From contig CACEWA010000002.1 of NCBI GenBank assembly GCA_902563095.1, positions 43,136-107,135 of the forward strand: a stretch of DNA of 64,000 bases. The letters are read 5' to 3'. Below the pieces are notes generated by a model. The model did not search any database. It was not told where the DNA came from and saw only the letters and a list, made by a program, of their open reading frames with translations. Of the stretch, positions 47,556 to 57,193 are shown piece by piece (within the stretch, counting starts at the first letter, position 1; the number at the start of each line of letters is the position of its first letter). Made by a program: the position numbers and the translations under genes. The stretch is from an uncultured Candidatus Poseidoniales archaeon. Its GTDB lineage: Archaea; Thermoplasmatota; Poseidoniia; Poseidoniales; Poseidoniaceae.

Positions 47556-48128
47556 CTAGTCGAGAAGGACTACTTTGTTTCCTTGCATCTCGATTCTGAC
47601 AAGGCTGTTTAGTGGCCAATCTCCATGAGATCTAACATAGTTCATGCCTTCTCCCTTTTCGAAAACAATCCAGCAATCAGCAACTGTTGCACCAATTTTG
47701 TCTACTCCTTTGAGAATAGGCAGTAGAGTTCCTCCGGTTGACACAACATCATCTACGATGAAAACCCTGTCTCCTTTGTGAATGTCATTAAGATAAATTG
47801 CACCTTTTGAGTAACCGGTTGATTGGTCAATCGGCGTTTCTCCAGGTAAGCCGTACTCTCTCTTTCTACCAATGACCAAGGGCTTTCCTGATAGCAAACA
47901 TAAGGCAGCAGCCAACGGAATACCCATTGCCTCAATTCCTAGGATGACATCTATCTTTGACCAATCTACATTATCATTGATTAAATCACGTGCAGCTGCT
48001 AAAAGTTCTGCTGATTGAATCGGTACTCCATCAGAAAGTGGATGTATGAAGTAAGGATATTCTCCTTTCATTATGACAGGGGCTTCTACAATACTTCGGC
48101 GTAGAATCTCGAATCTCTCATCAGACAT
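47556..48128 (-). CDS. Hypoxanthine/guanine-type purine phosphoribosyltransferase (archaeal Hpt-like)
   Basis: PRPP motif VFIVDDVVSTGGTL; archaeal Hpt-like GIEAMGIPLAAAL. Confidence 0.82.
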   Translation of the reverse strand: MSDERFEILRRSIVEAPVIMKGEYPYFIHPLSDGVPIQSAELLAAARDLINDNVDWSKIDVILGIEAMGIPLAAALCLLSGKPLVIGRKREYGLPGETPIDQSTGYSKGAIYLNDIHKGDRVFIVDDVVSTGGTLLPILKGVDKIGATVADCWIVFEKGEGMNYVRSHGDWPLNSLVRIEMQGNKVVLLD

Positions 48129-48197
48129 TACATCTCGCTGTAGCCTCTAGCAAATGAACTATTCCACAATAGGCATTGAGAATTAAAAGAAAAAAAA

Positions 48198-48229
48198 GCA
48201 GCGACTGGGGCCGAAACCCCAGCCGCTGC
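48198..48229 (-). terminator. Terminator hairpin for purine permease gene
   Basis: Minus strand GCAGCGGCTGGGG-TTTCGG-CCCCAGTCGCTGC followed by TTTTTTTTCTTTT. Confidence 0.8.
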
Positions 48230-48270
48230 GGCTTCTGTCAATCGACAGTAATCATCTCAAAACAATAGTT

Positions 48271-49710
48271 TCACAGAACCTTGTCGAAGATCCATCCGAA
48301 TGTGGACATATCTCCCGGTCCTAGGTAGAACATTGTCATGAAGATTGCAATTCCATACATGATTGGTCCAGGCTCATCGAACTTACCCATTCCCATCTTG
48401 ATTAGCACGTATGAGATTACACCCCATGCGATACCGTCAGCGATAGAGTAGGTGAACGGCATTAGAACCATTGTAAGGAATGCAGGCAATACTATCTCCT
48501 TGTCATCCCAGTTGATATCAGTAGCCTGCTTCATCATCATTGCACCAATTATTACTAGAGCACATGCCATTGCGAATGTTGGGATTGCTTGGAATAATCC
48601 AGATAGGAATAATCCGGATAGCATCAAAACACCAACTACTACTGCAGTTAGGCCTGTTCTTCCTCCTTCTTCGACTCCGGCTGCGGATTCGATGTAGGTG
48701 GTTGTTGTGCTTGTACCGAGTGCTGCACCAACAATAGTTGCTGCTGCGTCAGACATGAAAGCCTCTTCTGAATCGATTAGGTTTCCATCCTCGTCTAAGT
48801 CACCTGCTTGGCGTCCAACAGAGTATAGAGTTCCTGCTGTGTCAAAGATATCAACGAACAAGAACGCAATCATTACTAGCAAGAATCCTGCTACGTCATC
48901 TCCAATGTCTCCAAACGCGTTAAATGCCGCACCCATGCTTTCTTCAGGAAGTCCTACGAAGCCAAAGATTTCGCCCATTTCTGGCCATTCTGCGGTCGAC
49001 GAACCCCATCCTGCTCCGCCTGCTGCGAAGTCATTGTATGGGTCATAGGCACCAACAGCCCATCCGAATACTGATGCACCGAGAATACCGTAAATGATTG
49101 CTCCTTTGATACCCTTTGCCATCATCACTGTGATTGCAACTAGGGCAACCATACTGATTACTGCTCCATGGTCGTATGCGAATGATTCAGTGGTTGCCAG
49201 ATTAACTAGAGTCGCTCCATCATCCTGAATCCATCCCATTTCACGAAGACCAATAATTGCTAAGAACATTCCAATACCTGCTCCGGTAGCAATTTTTAGA
49301 TCCTTAGGAATTGCATTAATCATCTTAGTTCTCCATCCGATTTGAGGGATTGAGATAATCATGAAAATCACACCTTCAACAAGTACAGCAGCTAATGCGA
49401 CTTGCCAAGAAATGCCCATTCCGATAACTACTGCAAACACGAAATACGCGTTTAATCCCATTCCGGGAGCTAATGCGTAAGGCTTGTTTGCCCACAGTCC
49501 CATTACTGTACATCCTACAAATGCAGCAATAGCTGTTGCAAACAATGCATCGTCGAATGGAATTCCACTGACTGCAAGCATTGCTGGGTTTACAAGCAGG
49601 ATGTAAGCCATAGTCAGGAATGTTGTAATTCCTGCTCGGATTTCACCTTGCATGTCCGTATCATTTTCTTCAAATTTGAAGAAATCTGCCATCTTTTGTT
49701 CTAAACTCAT
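48271..49710 (-). CDS. NCS2-family purine permease (AzgA/PbuG-like)
   Basis: FFKFEENDTDMQGEIRAGITTFLTMAYILLVNPAML; ALGTSTTTTYIESAAGVEEGGRTGLTA. Confidence 0.93.
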   Translation of the reverse strand: MSLEQKMADFFKFEENDTDMQGEIRAGITTFLTMAYILLVNPAMLAVSGIPFDDALFATAIAAFVGCTVMGLWANKPYALAPGMGLNAYFVFAVVIGMGISWQVALAAVLVEGVIFMIISIPQIGWRTKMINAIPKDLKIATGAGIGMFLAIIGLREMGWIQDDGATLVNLATTESFAYDHGAVISMVALVAITVMMAKGIKGAIIYGILGASVFGWAVGAYDPYNDFAAGGAGWGSSTAEWPEMGEIFGFVGLPEESMGAAFNAFGDIGDDVAGFLLVMIAFLFVDIFDTAGTLYSVGRQAGDLDEDGNLIDSEEAFMSDAAATIVGAALGTSTTTTYIESAAGVEEGGRTGLTAVVVGVLMLSGLFLSGLFQAIPTFAMACALVIIGAMMMKQATDINWDDKEIVLPAFLTMVLMPFTYSIADGIAWGVISYVLIKMGMGKFDEPGPIMYGIAIFMTMFYLGPGDMSTFGWIFDKVL

Positions 49711-49826
49711 TTCTTTGTCACCCTCCTTGGGTTACAGGTGTTACCTAACAGAGGGGTTATGATGCTTTTTGTAAAATAAAAATCACATAAGGTGTTTTTA
49801 TCAACACCGATTCAGCGCCGTCTTTG

Positions 49827-50348
49827 TCAGTATTTGACCAAAGATTTGACAGTTTTTTGCATATTTTCCTTACCATTAAGAAATTCCAACTCTATGATTA
49901 CAGCAGACCCTATCACATTAGCACCTACCTTCTCACAAAGTTCAATTGAAGCTTTCAATGTACCTCCAGTCGCAAGTAGATCATCTAAAATTACAACCTT
50001 GCTTCCTGCTGCCAAAGCATCTGATTGAATTTCAATAATGTCTGTTCCATATTCCAAATCATACTCGTAAGAAATTACATCTCCTGGTAATTTGCCTTTT
50101 TTCCTAATCATAGTCATTGGCAAATCCATCCGATCGGCTAGTGCGGATGCGAGTAAGAACCCACGGCTTTCAATTCCTGCAAGGATTTCTGGATTCCACT
50201 CAGATACTATCTTCTCGAGTTCATCCAATGCAAAACTCCATGCTTTAGGATTTGATAGTAAGGTTGAGATGTCATAAAATAGAATACCTGGGATTGGGAA
50301 ATCCGGGATTCCTCTAATATGCTCTTTTAGGTTCAAATCATTCACCAA
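49827..50348 (-). CDS. apt: Adenine phosphoribosyltransferase
   Basis: IRGIPDFPIPGILFYDISTLL; GIESRGFLLA; VVILDDLLATGGTL. Confidence 0.95.
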   Translation of the reverse strand: MVNDLNLKEHIRGIPDFPIPGILFYDISTLLSNPKAWSFALDELEKIVSEWNPEILAGIESRGFLLASALADRMDLPMTMIRKKGKLPGDVISYEYDLEYGTDIIEIQSDALAAGSKVVILDDLLATGGTLKASIELCEKVGANVIGSAVIIELEFLNGKENMQKTVKSLVKY

Positions 50349-51180
50349 ATTTTTCCTTCATACTTTTTCTGAAAGTAAGGAGTTGCAAAACGGGACCAGA
50401 CAAGTCAACAGTAATTGATGCACCTCGATTGAATTGATATTCATCCCAGCCATCTGGAACGACATATCCCCTGTGCATGTCGCTAGTAATTGTAGTAGTC
50501 TTATTTGTCCATGACATGTATCTCTCATCGGTTACATTTGCGTCTAACTCTCTTGCAATTACCAAATAGTGAGTGTCTGATTCATCCGCAGTTCCTAAAT
50601 TTGATTTTCTTGCAATCTGATTGAACCAAGCACCTTGTCCTAGCCAGGTAGAGAATAGAAGGCCACTAGAATGTTGTTTGACATCGATTTCTCCTCTCCT
50701 CAAGTGATATCTTGAAGGCGCATATTGGTGGGTATTAGCAATCAATAAATCGTTCATGGCTGGGTCGGTTTTGATTTTGTTTCCGCTGGTGGTCTCTATT
50801 GTAGCTTGTAGGCGAGGCAGACGATTGATGATAGCATCACCATTCAATGCTGCTTGTAAATCATCCTTGAAAGTGTCAACATCACAATCCATGTAGAATC
50901 CAAATGAACCATCGGGGTCATCGCTTCGAGGATGTGAGTTAACTCCCATTACCGGAGTGTTGGAATCTATATTGTGTGAAATTGAGGTTAGTGTGCCGTC
51001 TCCTCCAAGCACAATTACCAGATCTCTGCCAATGAAGTCAGCACGCCTAACCTGTTCTCTAGCGCGAATGTCAACTCGAATTGTGCTAGATTGTGAACTC
51101 AATACATCTTTTATTGACTGCAAAGATTCATCGTGAACCCCTTCGAAATTCTTCTTGTACACAAGAAGTACATCGGCCAT
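50338..51180 (-). CDS. NAD kinase-like protein
   Basis: VIVLGGDGTLTSISHNI (GGDGT), GVNSHPRSDD. Confidence 0.75.
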   Translation of the reverse strand: MADVLLVYKKNFEGVHDESLQSIKDVLSSQSSTIRVDIRAREQVRRADFIGRDLVIVLGGDGTLTSISHNIDSNTPVMGVNSHPRSDDPDGSFGFYMDCDVDTFKDDLQAALNGDAIINRLPRLQATIETTSGNKIKTDPAMNDLLIANTHQYAPSRYHLRRGEIDVKQHSSGLLFSTWLGQGAWFNQIARKSNLGTADESDTHYLVIARELDANVTDERYMSWTNKTTTITSDMHRGYVVPDGWDEYQFNRGASITVDLSGPVLQLLTFRKSMKEKFGE

Positions 51181-51259
51181 GTTACGGCCACAGGGTTCCT
51201 GTTATTGAGGGTGGTTATCTCGCGTAACTACTAATGACTACTGTGGATAACCAACCTAT

Positions 51260-51811
51260 ATGCAACCCAGTGACAGCCAATTAACAGGCGTACCTCAAAC
51301 GGTAATAATAGACCCAAACACAGGTCTTCCACAGAATGTAGTCATTATTCAACAAGAATCTTCTGCTCCGAAGGTCGTAGGTATTTTGATAATTATTTAT
51401 GGGGCTATAATTGGCGTATTGACTCTTATTGCAATGTTAGGTGTTTCATTGATTACTGACCCTGATTCAGAAATTTACAGCAAAGATGTTGCTGACTCTC
51501 CCACTATGATGTATGTTATTTTAGGAATCGCTGTATTGTGCTGCATTGGGCAAGTAGTAGGCGGAATTTTCATGAATCAAAAGAAAAAAATGGGCATACA
51601 TTTGGTATGGTTGACACTCCTAATTTCCTTTGCTACAGACATTCTTTTGGAGTTTACATATCCTGATTACATTGCCTCACAAGCAGGTTCTATGAGTACT
51701 AGCATTAATATCGCCTTCTCTGGCGTTTGCAGTGTTATTTGCGGAGTAATCGTTGCAATACCATTGATGGTGACTGGTAGCGGCATGGATGACTCTTCGT
51801 TGATTGGCTGA
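51260..51811 (+). CDS. Hypothetical multi-pass membrane protein
   Basis: Four hydrophobic segments; complete ORF. Confidence 0.6.
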   Translation: MQPSDSQLTGVPQTVIIDPNTGLPQNVVIIQQESSAPKVVGILIIIYGAIIGVLTLIAMLGVSLITDPDSEIYSKDVADSPTMMYVILGIAVLCCIGQVVGGIFMNQKKKMGIHLVWLTLLISFATDILLEFTYPDYIASQAGSMSTSINIAFSGVCSVICGVIVAIPLMVTGSGMDDSSLIG

Positions 51812-51821
51812 CGGTGTTTAG

Positions 51822-52283
51822 ATGGGTGAATTGATCACAGGTCAGGCTGCAACCTATGTCGAAGAACTCTGGGTTGAAACCGAGAAGCGTTACGAAATTT
51901 TGTGCATAACTAGAGATGTACAAAAAGTAGTCTCTGAAAGTGGAATCCGTGATGGTCTAGTATTAGTGAACCCGATGCATATCACTGCATCTTGCTATGT
52001 AAACGATCTAGAATATGGGTTGCATCACGATATCATGAAATGGCTGGAAAAAGTAGCTCCATTTCATGGAATAGACGGTCGTGAAGGGGAAGAATATCAT
52101 CATCATCGAACCGGTGAAGATAACGGAGATGCACATCTAAAGCGTCAATTGCTTGGTCAACAAGTAACTATGCCAGTAAAAGATGGGAGATTACATCTTG
52201 GCAACTGGGAACAAATCCACTATGCTGAATTCGATGGTCAACGCAGAAAGAGAATTTTGGTCAAAGTCGTGGGTGTGATTTGA
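51822..52283 (+). CDS. YjbQ/UPF0047 family protein
   Basis: [18 protein letters not shown]...[59 protein letters not shown]. Confidence 0.92.
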   Translation: MGELITGQAATYVEELWVETEKRYEILCITRDVQKVVSESGIRDGLVLVNPMHITASCYVNDLEYGLHHDIMKWLEKVAPFHGIDGREGEEYHHHRTGEDNGDAHLKRQLLGQQVTMPVKDGRLHLGNWEQIHYAEFDGQRRKRILVKVVGVI

Positions 52284-52699
52284 TGGTGGAAATGTCAGAA
52301 CCGGCTCATCTAACTGATATGGCGTTAGAAATAGGGATTCAAAGGGGTAATTGGGGTGAAGGAAAGTCCTCAGTGTACCTAAATATAGAATCTAAACATT
52401 GCAATAAAGGTGGTGTTGCCCATGGTGGATTGTACACGATGATGCTCGATATGGCTCTTGGTGGAGCCCTCGTATCCATACTTCCGAAACAGGAATGGTG
52501 TGCAACTACTCAATTGAGCATATCATTCATTTCAGCAGCTAGGCCTGATGAGAAGATTACTGCGAGTGGCAATGTTGTGAAAAGAGGTAAGCATGTTGCT
52601 CACCTTGAAGGAGAAATCACTACAGACTCTGGCCGCACAATTGCTACTGCAACCGGAACTTGGGCTATTTGGGACCATAAGCCTGCTAGTATGTCATAG
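52280..52699 (+). CDS. PaaI-type hotdog thioesterase
   Basis: [23 protein letters not shown]; hotdog-fold pattern. Confidence 0.88.
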   Translation: MMVEMSEPAHLTDMALEIGIQRGNWGEGKSSVYLNIESKHCNKGGVAHGGLYTMMLDMALGGALVSILPKQEWCATTQLSISFISAARPDEKITASGNVVKRGKHVAHLEGEITTDSGRTIATATGTWAIWDHKPASMS

Positions 52700-52735
52700 A
52701 GAACCTTCATCATCTCTCTGCCACTGCGTCTAATT

Positions 52736-54070
52736 ATGAATATCGAAGACTTAGACCTCAATGGTGGAACTTTCAAAGTAAATTTCCCTTATCATTGGAT
52801 AGGCTGGTTAATTTGGGTAATAGGTTTGCTGATCACATTATTTGGATTTCTGAGTGCAGTAAATGATGTACAGGCACTTATTATATCTGCAATTGGTTTA
52901 GTAATAATGGCATTTTCTTCTCCTGGTTCCCTCGAGGGAAGTCTTCACAAGATTAGGAAGGGCGCTATTGACCCTGCTGAACTACAGGCCAAGGCAGAAT
53001 CCAGTGGTCTATCTATTGATAGTTGGTGGATGCAGCAGACCTCTTATGTTCCGACAACGGATCCAAATGATTGGATTCTTCCCGCTCCTGGGCCAACAAC
53101 ATGGGATAACATAAACCGATATTCTCCACATGGAGATGGTAGTCCTTTGCCAGAGCATCCGGTAAAGGTTGGAACTCCGACTCCAGCTACAATGACACTG
53201 TTCAGCGTTTACTCATTTACAGCAATAGTCTGTATTGTAGTAGCAGTCGCTTCTATGATGTCTAAAGATGATTATGAAGGTGGAATGATTATTCCACTAA
53301 TCATTGCTGGAATTGGTTTGATTCTAACTCTTGTTGGATACTTTAGGTCAAAGATGCTTAGTCAAATGCTTGACACCCCAACTTCTTTGGTACGTTCTGT
53401 CGCTGTTGGCAATCCAGAATTAGTTGGTCAAGTTAGACCGATTGCTGAGGGTTGCCTAACCGTTGTAGTAGACGGAAATGAGAATATGTCTGTTGGAAAC
53501 ATGGTTGGATATTATTGGTCCTATGAGCAATACCAGTGTAGAACAGTAAAGACAGACAATGGTACAAGGGAAGAGTGCCACTGGGTTACTATACGCTCCG
53601 ATAAGGGGGGTTGTCCTTTCATTCTTCATGACGGAACCGGTGGAATTAGAGTCAACGCAGGTTCATTCAAGAGAGCGGAATATGGCCAGTATCTCAAGAG
53701 GTGGGATGGTGCATTTGCTCAAACTCTTGGTAAGCAACTCATGGCTTCTGCGATAGCAGGACTTCTAGGTGGAGCTAGAGTAAAGAAGCATCGATGGACA
53801 CTGTATGGTCTAAGATTAGGAAACCCTGTTTATGTTCTAGGACAAACTAAGCCAAGGCCATCTGAGGCACTACAGGCTGAAGGTTTGGATGGAACAATGG
53901 GCAACAGTATCATCGAAGTATGGGGCGATGAGGATGCTCCAGGTGTTAAGTGTACAATGCAAAGGGGTACAGAGTTGTCAAACCTTGGAAGTTCGAGGTC
54001 TGGATTTGAATACCTTGTCTTGCCTATATGTTTGATGTTGAGCGGATTAGGCCTGATTGGTTTAGCGTGA
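52736..54070 (+). CDS. Membrane protein with GIDE/BAM-like domain
   Basis: LVRSVAVGNPELVGQVRP...YYWSYEQYQCRTV...CHWVTIRSDKGGCPFILHDGTGGIRVNAGSF resembles the GIDE domain of MUL1/MAPL; flanking TM helices, no RING. Confidence 0.65.
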   Translation: MNIEDLDLNGGTFKVNFPYHWIGWLIWVIGLLITLFGFLSAVNDVQALIISAIGLVIMAFSSPGSLEGSLHKIRKGAIDPAELQAKAESSGLSIDSWWMQQTSYVPTTDPNDWILPAPGPTTWDNINRYSPHGDGSPLPEHPVKVGTPTPATMTLFSVYSFTAIVCIVVAVASMMSKDDYEGGMIIPLIIAGIGLILTLVGYFRSKMLSQMLDTPTSLVRSVAVGNPELVGQVRPIAEGCLTVVVDGNENMSVGNMVGYYWSYEQYQCRTVKTDNGTREECHWVTIRSDKGGCPFILHDGTGGIRVNAGSFKRAEYGQYLKRWDGAFAQTLGKQLMASAIAGLLGGARVKKHRWTLYGLRLGNPVYVLGQTKPRPSEALQAEGLDGTMGNSIIEVWGDEDAPGVKCTMQRGTELSNLGSSRSGFEYLVLPICLMLSGLGLIGLA

Positions 54071-54101
54071 ATATGATTAGGCTGTTTATATTCGCAGGTA
54101 C

Positions 54102-55322
54102 ATGGCAGAAGATGTCGTGATTGTCGGTGGAGCAAGAACACCATTTTGTGAATGGCAAGGCGGTAAGCGTGGAGACGGACAACCCGGCGGCCTTCTCAAA
54201 GATGTTAGTGCGCTGAAATTAGGCGAAATCGCAATCATAGGAGCACTGGAAAAAACCGGGACATCTCCGGAAAATGTGGACCATGTTGTAATGGGATATG
54301 CTCTGCAAACCTGCGATCAAGCCATCTTTGGTGCACGACACGCAGGTCTAGGCGCAGGTATTCCTCAAGAAGTCCCAATGCTGACTCTGTCGCGTATTTG
54401 TGGTAGTGGAGTACAATCAATCGTTTCTGGCGCTCAAATGATAATGCTGAATGAGGCACAAACTGTAGTCGCTGGTGGAATGGAGAACCTATCTCAAGCG
54501 CCCCATGTTTTGCGTGGAATGCGTGACACCTACAAATTAGCGAGGCCTCCAAGAGCAGGTACAGAACTTGAGAAGGATATGGAAGATTACCTATTCACTA
54601 ACCTACTTGATGGAATGTGTGGTTCATTTATGGCTCAAACTAGTGATGAGATTTGCAAGCGCAAAGGTGTTACTCGAGAAGAAACCGATGAGTTTGCTGC
54701 AATGTCGCATTCAAGAACCGCTAAGTCGATTGCTGATGGAATTTGGGAGCAAGAAATTGTACCTGTTAATGATGTAACTTTCAAGGATGAAGACCACGTT
54801 GTTCTAGGAAGCACTCCTGAATCTTTGGCTGAACTAAGAACTGCGTTCGGACCAGAGAGCCTAGTTACTGCTGGTAATGCTAGCGGTGTTGTTGACGGAG
54901 CAGCTGCTGTTGTAATCAAGTCAGCATCTAAGGCTGAAGCAGATGGTGACAAACCTCTGGCTAGAATCGTATCTTGGGGAATTGTTGGTCTAGAGCCTGC
55001 AATTATGGCCTATGGGCCGGTTCCTAGTAGTCGCTTAGCATTAGAGAAGGCAGGACTAACTATCGAGGACATTGACCGTTGGGAAATCAACGAAGCTTTT
55101 GCTGGACAGGCTGTTGCTTGTGTAAAGGATCTTGGCTTAGATGTAGAGAAGGTTAACGTGAATGGTGGTGCAGTGGGTCTAGGGCACCCACTTGCAGCAA
55201 CTGGTACAAGATTAGTTCTTACTCTAGCGCACGAACTTCAGAGATGTGGTGGCAAGTACGGAGTTGCAACTGCATGTATTGGCGGCGGTCAAGGCATAGC
55301 CATGGTCATTGAATCTCTTTGA
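54102..55322 (+). CDS. Thiolase / acetyl-CoA C-acyltransferase
   Basis: GGARTPF, RICGSGVQSIVSGAQ, NVNGGAVGLGHPLAATGTR, CIGGGQGIAMV. Confidence 0.96.
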   Translation: MAEDVVIVGGARTPFCEWQGGKRGDGQPGGLLKDVSALKLGEIAIIGALEKTGTSPENVDHVVMGYALQTCDQAIFGARHAGLGAGIPQEVPMLTLSRICGSGVQSIVSGAQMIMLNEAQTVVAGGMENLSQAPHVLRGMRDTYKLARPPRAGTELEKDMEDYLFTNLLDGMCGSFMAQTSDEICKRKGVTREETDEFAAMSHSRTAKSIADGIWEQEIVPVNDVTFKDEDHVVLGSTPESLAELRTAFGPESLVTAGNASGVVDGAAAVVIKSASKAEADGDKPLARIVSWGIVGLEPAIMAYGPVPSSRLALEKAGLTIEDIDRWEINEAFAGQAVACVKDLGLDVEKVNVNGGAVGLGHPLAATGTRLVLTLAHELQRCGGKYGVATACIGGGQGIAMVIESL

Positions 55323-56075
55323 TTACCATTCTATTGGAGTGCCATCATATTGGACATATCGTCCACTCATGCTGAGGTTGTGTTCATCGATTCTCTCGAT
55401 CATGCCACTTACGCTTTGCTCAGGAGAAACTGTAGCATTCGGCCCTCCCATATCGGTAGCAACCCATCCAGGGTGAAGAATCAAGATTGATATTCCTGAT
55501 TGCTGTAACTCATTTTTCATTGCTATTGAAAACATATTCAATGCTGTTTTTGAAGCTCTGTAAGCGTAAGACCTACCGCTCATGCAATCGCTAATCGAAC
55601 CCATCAGGCTGCTCATCATTACAATAGTCGAATCATCACTCATCTGGTTGAGAAGTTTTTGAGTTATGAGAACAGGGGCTATGGAATTAATCTCAATTAC
55701 TTCAAGGGCGTGTTGCATATCAATCTCAGATATTGATTGCCATCTGCCATCTGCAACACCTGCATTGTTGACCAGTAGGTCGATTTTTCCTTCGATTGAA
55801 TTTGACAGTTCTTCAATTCCAGCAGAGTCTCTTACATCCATTTTATGGAGAGAGAGATTCTGATTAGTGATATCTTCAAGTCCACCCTTCTCACTACGGT
55901 ATGTTGCATAAACTCTGTATCCTGAATCAAGTAACTGCTTTACAAGTTCAAGCCCAATTCCTCTATTCGCACCAGTAACAACGACGCTCTTCATGTGTGG
56001 GGCTTGAAAAATCACAACATAATGATTGAGATTTTTTGTCACAATCCTGCAGCGATTAATCCCATTGAAATCCAA
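55323..56075 (-). CDS. SDR-family oxidoreductase (start probably MKSVVVTGANRG at ~55995)
   Basis: TGANRGIG, NNAGVAD, SYAYRASKTALNM. Confidence 0.92.
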   Translation of the reverse strand: MDFNGINRCRIVTKNLNHYVVIFQAPHMKSVVVTGANRGIGLELVKQLLDSGYRVYATYRSEKGGLEDITNQNLSLHKMDVRDSAGIEELSNSIEGKIDLLVNNAGVADGRWQSISEIDMQHALEVIEINSIAPVLITQKLLNQMSDDSTIVMMSSLMGSISDCMSGRSYAYRASKTALNMFSIAMKNELQQSGISILILHPGWVATDMGGPNATVSPEQSVSGMIERIDEHNLSMSGRYVQYDGTPIEW

Positions 56076-57193
56076 GCGCCAGCCATCGAACCTAGGTTTG
56101 TTAGGGCAGTTACTAGCAGTATTCTTCCAGCCCTGTTTGTCCAGAACAGCTTAGCAGAGTCTAGTTTGAGGAATTCAGTAAGATCCTCTCCTGTAGGCTC
56201 CTTAACTTTCATTTGAGCATAACCTGCAAACCATCCTGCAGCCAGTGCGGGATTAAGCGAAGTGATTGGCGATGCTAAAGCAGCAACTAGGATGGCAATT
56301 GGATGTCCTCCTGCTAACATACAAAACAGTGCAGCACCAATGAAATTACCTGCAAACCAATAGATTCCATTTTCTTTGATCGATGCTAAATCCCCATTGT
56401 AAGCGAACCATCCAAGGAGTGCAAAAAGCACAACTGGAATCGCGTAAGAGATAGTTTTCATCATACGACCCCCTTTAGGGACAACCGCTAATTCTGATAT
56501 TCGCTCTTCACTAGGTTTGACATTTTCAGTCAGAAGTTTCGAAACTCCATCTAAATGACCTGCTCCCAAAACAGCAAGCACTTTTCCATCTCCACGTATT
56601 TCAGAAATTTTCCTTGCGATGAATTCGTCTCTCTCATCGATTAGAACTTCTCCTGCACCCGGAGAAACTTCGCGTAGCTCTTCCATCAATGATGTAAGTA
56701 AGTCCTTATCTGCAAGCATCTGCTCTAATTCTAACTCTTCTTCTGTTTCGTCTTCCGCTAGTAAAGCCCACATTAGACCCATTTTCTCTTTGAAGCGCAT
56801 TTTGTTCCATGCTCTCCGCAATGTAGTTTGAATATCCCTATCTACCAACTTTACTTCGAGATCATATTCCCTTGCTGCTTCAACAGCAGCAAGTAATTCT
56901 GCTCCAGGTTGTTGACCTTCATCCAAGCCAAGTTTTCTTTGTTCTGCAGCTAGTAGAGATTGTAACAGCACCATTGGCGCTTTACCTTCTTTGATAACTT
57001 TCAATAGACCCTCTTTGTCCATTCTTCGATCTTGTGTCAATGCGTCAAAACGGCTCTTACAAAGTTCAACAGCGACAATATCGGGACTCCATTCTTCGAT
57101 ATTTTGTTTTACTGCTTCTACCGATGCAGTTGCTACATGGGCGGTGCCAAGTAGACGTAAATTCTCATCAACATCTATGATTGGGGCACTCAT
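56039..57193 (-). CDS. TraB/GumN family membrane protein
   Basis: LGTAHVATASVEAVKQNIEEWSPDIVAVELCKSRFDAL; C-terminal TM helices. Confidence 0.9.
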   Translation of the reverse strand: MSAPIIDVDENLRLLGTAHVATASVEAVKQNIEEWSPDIVAVELCKSRFDALTQDRRMDKEGLLKVIKEGKAPMVLLQSLLAAEQRKLGLDEGQQPGAELLAAVEAAREYDLEVKLVDRDIQTTLRRAWNKMRFKEKMGLMWALLAEDETEEELELEQMLADKDLLTSLMEELREVSPGAGEVLIDERDEFIARKISEIRGDGKVLAVLGAGHLDGVSKLLTENVKPSEERISELAVVPKGGRMMKTISYAIPVVLFALLGWFAYNGDLASIKENGIYWFAGNFIGAALFCMLAGGHPIAILVAALASPITSLNPALAAGWFAGYAQMKVKEPTGEDLTEFLKLDSAKLFWTNRAGRILLVTALTNLGSMAGAWISMGLIAAGL

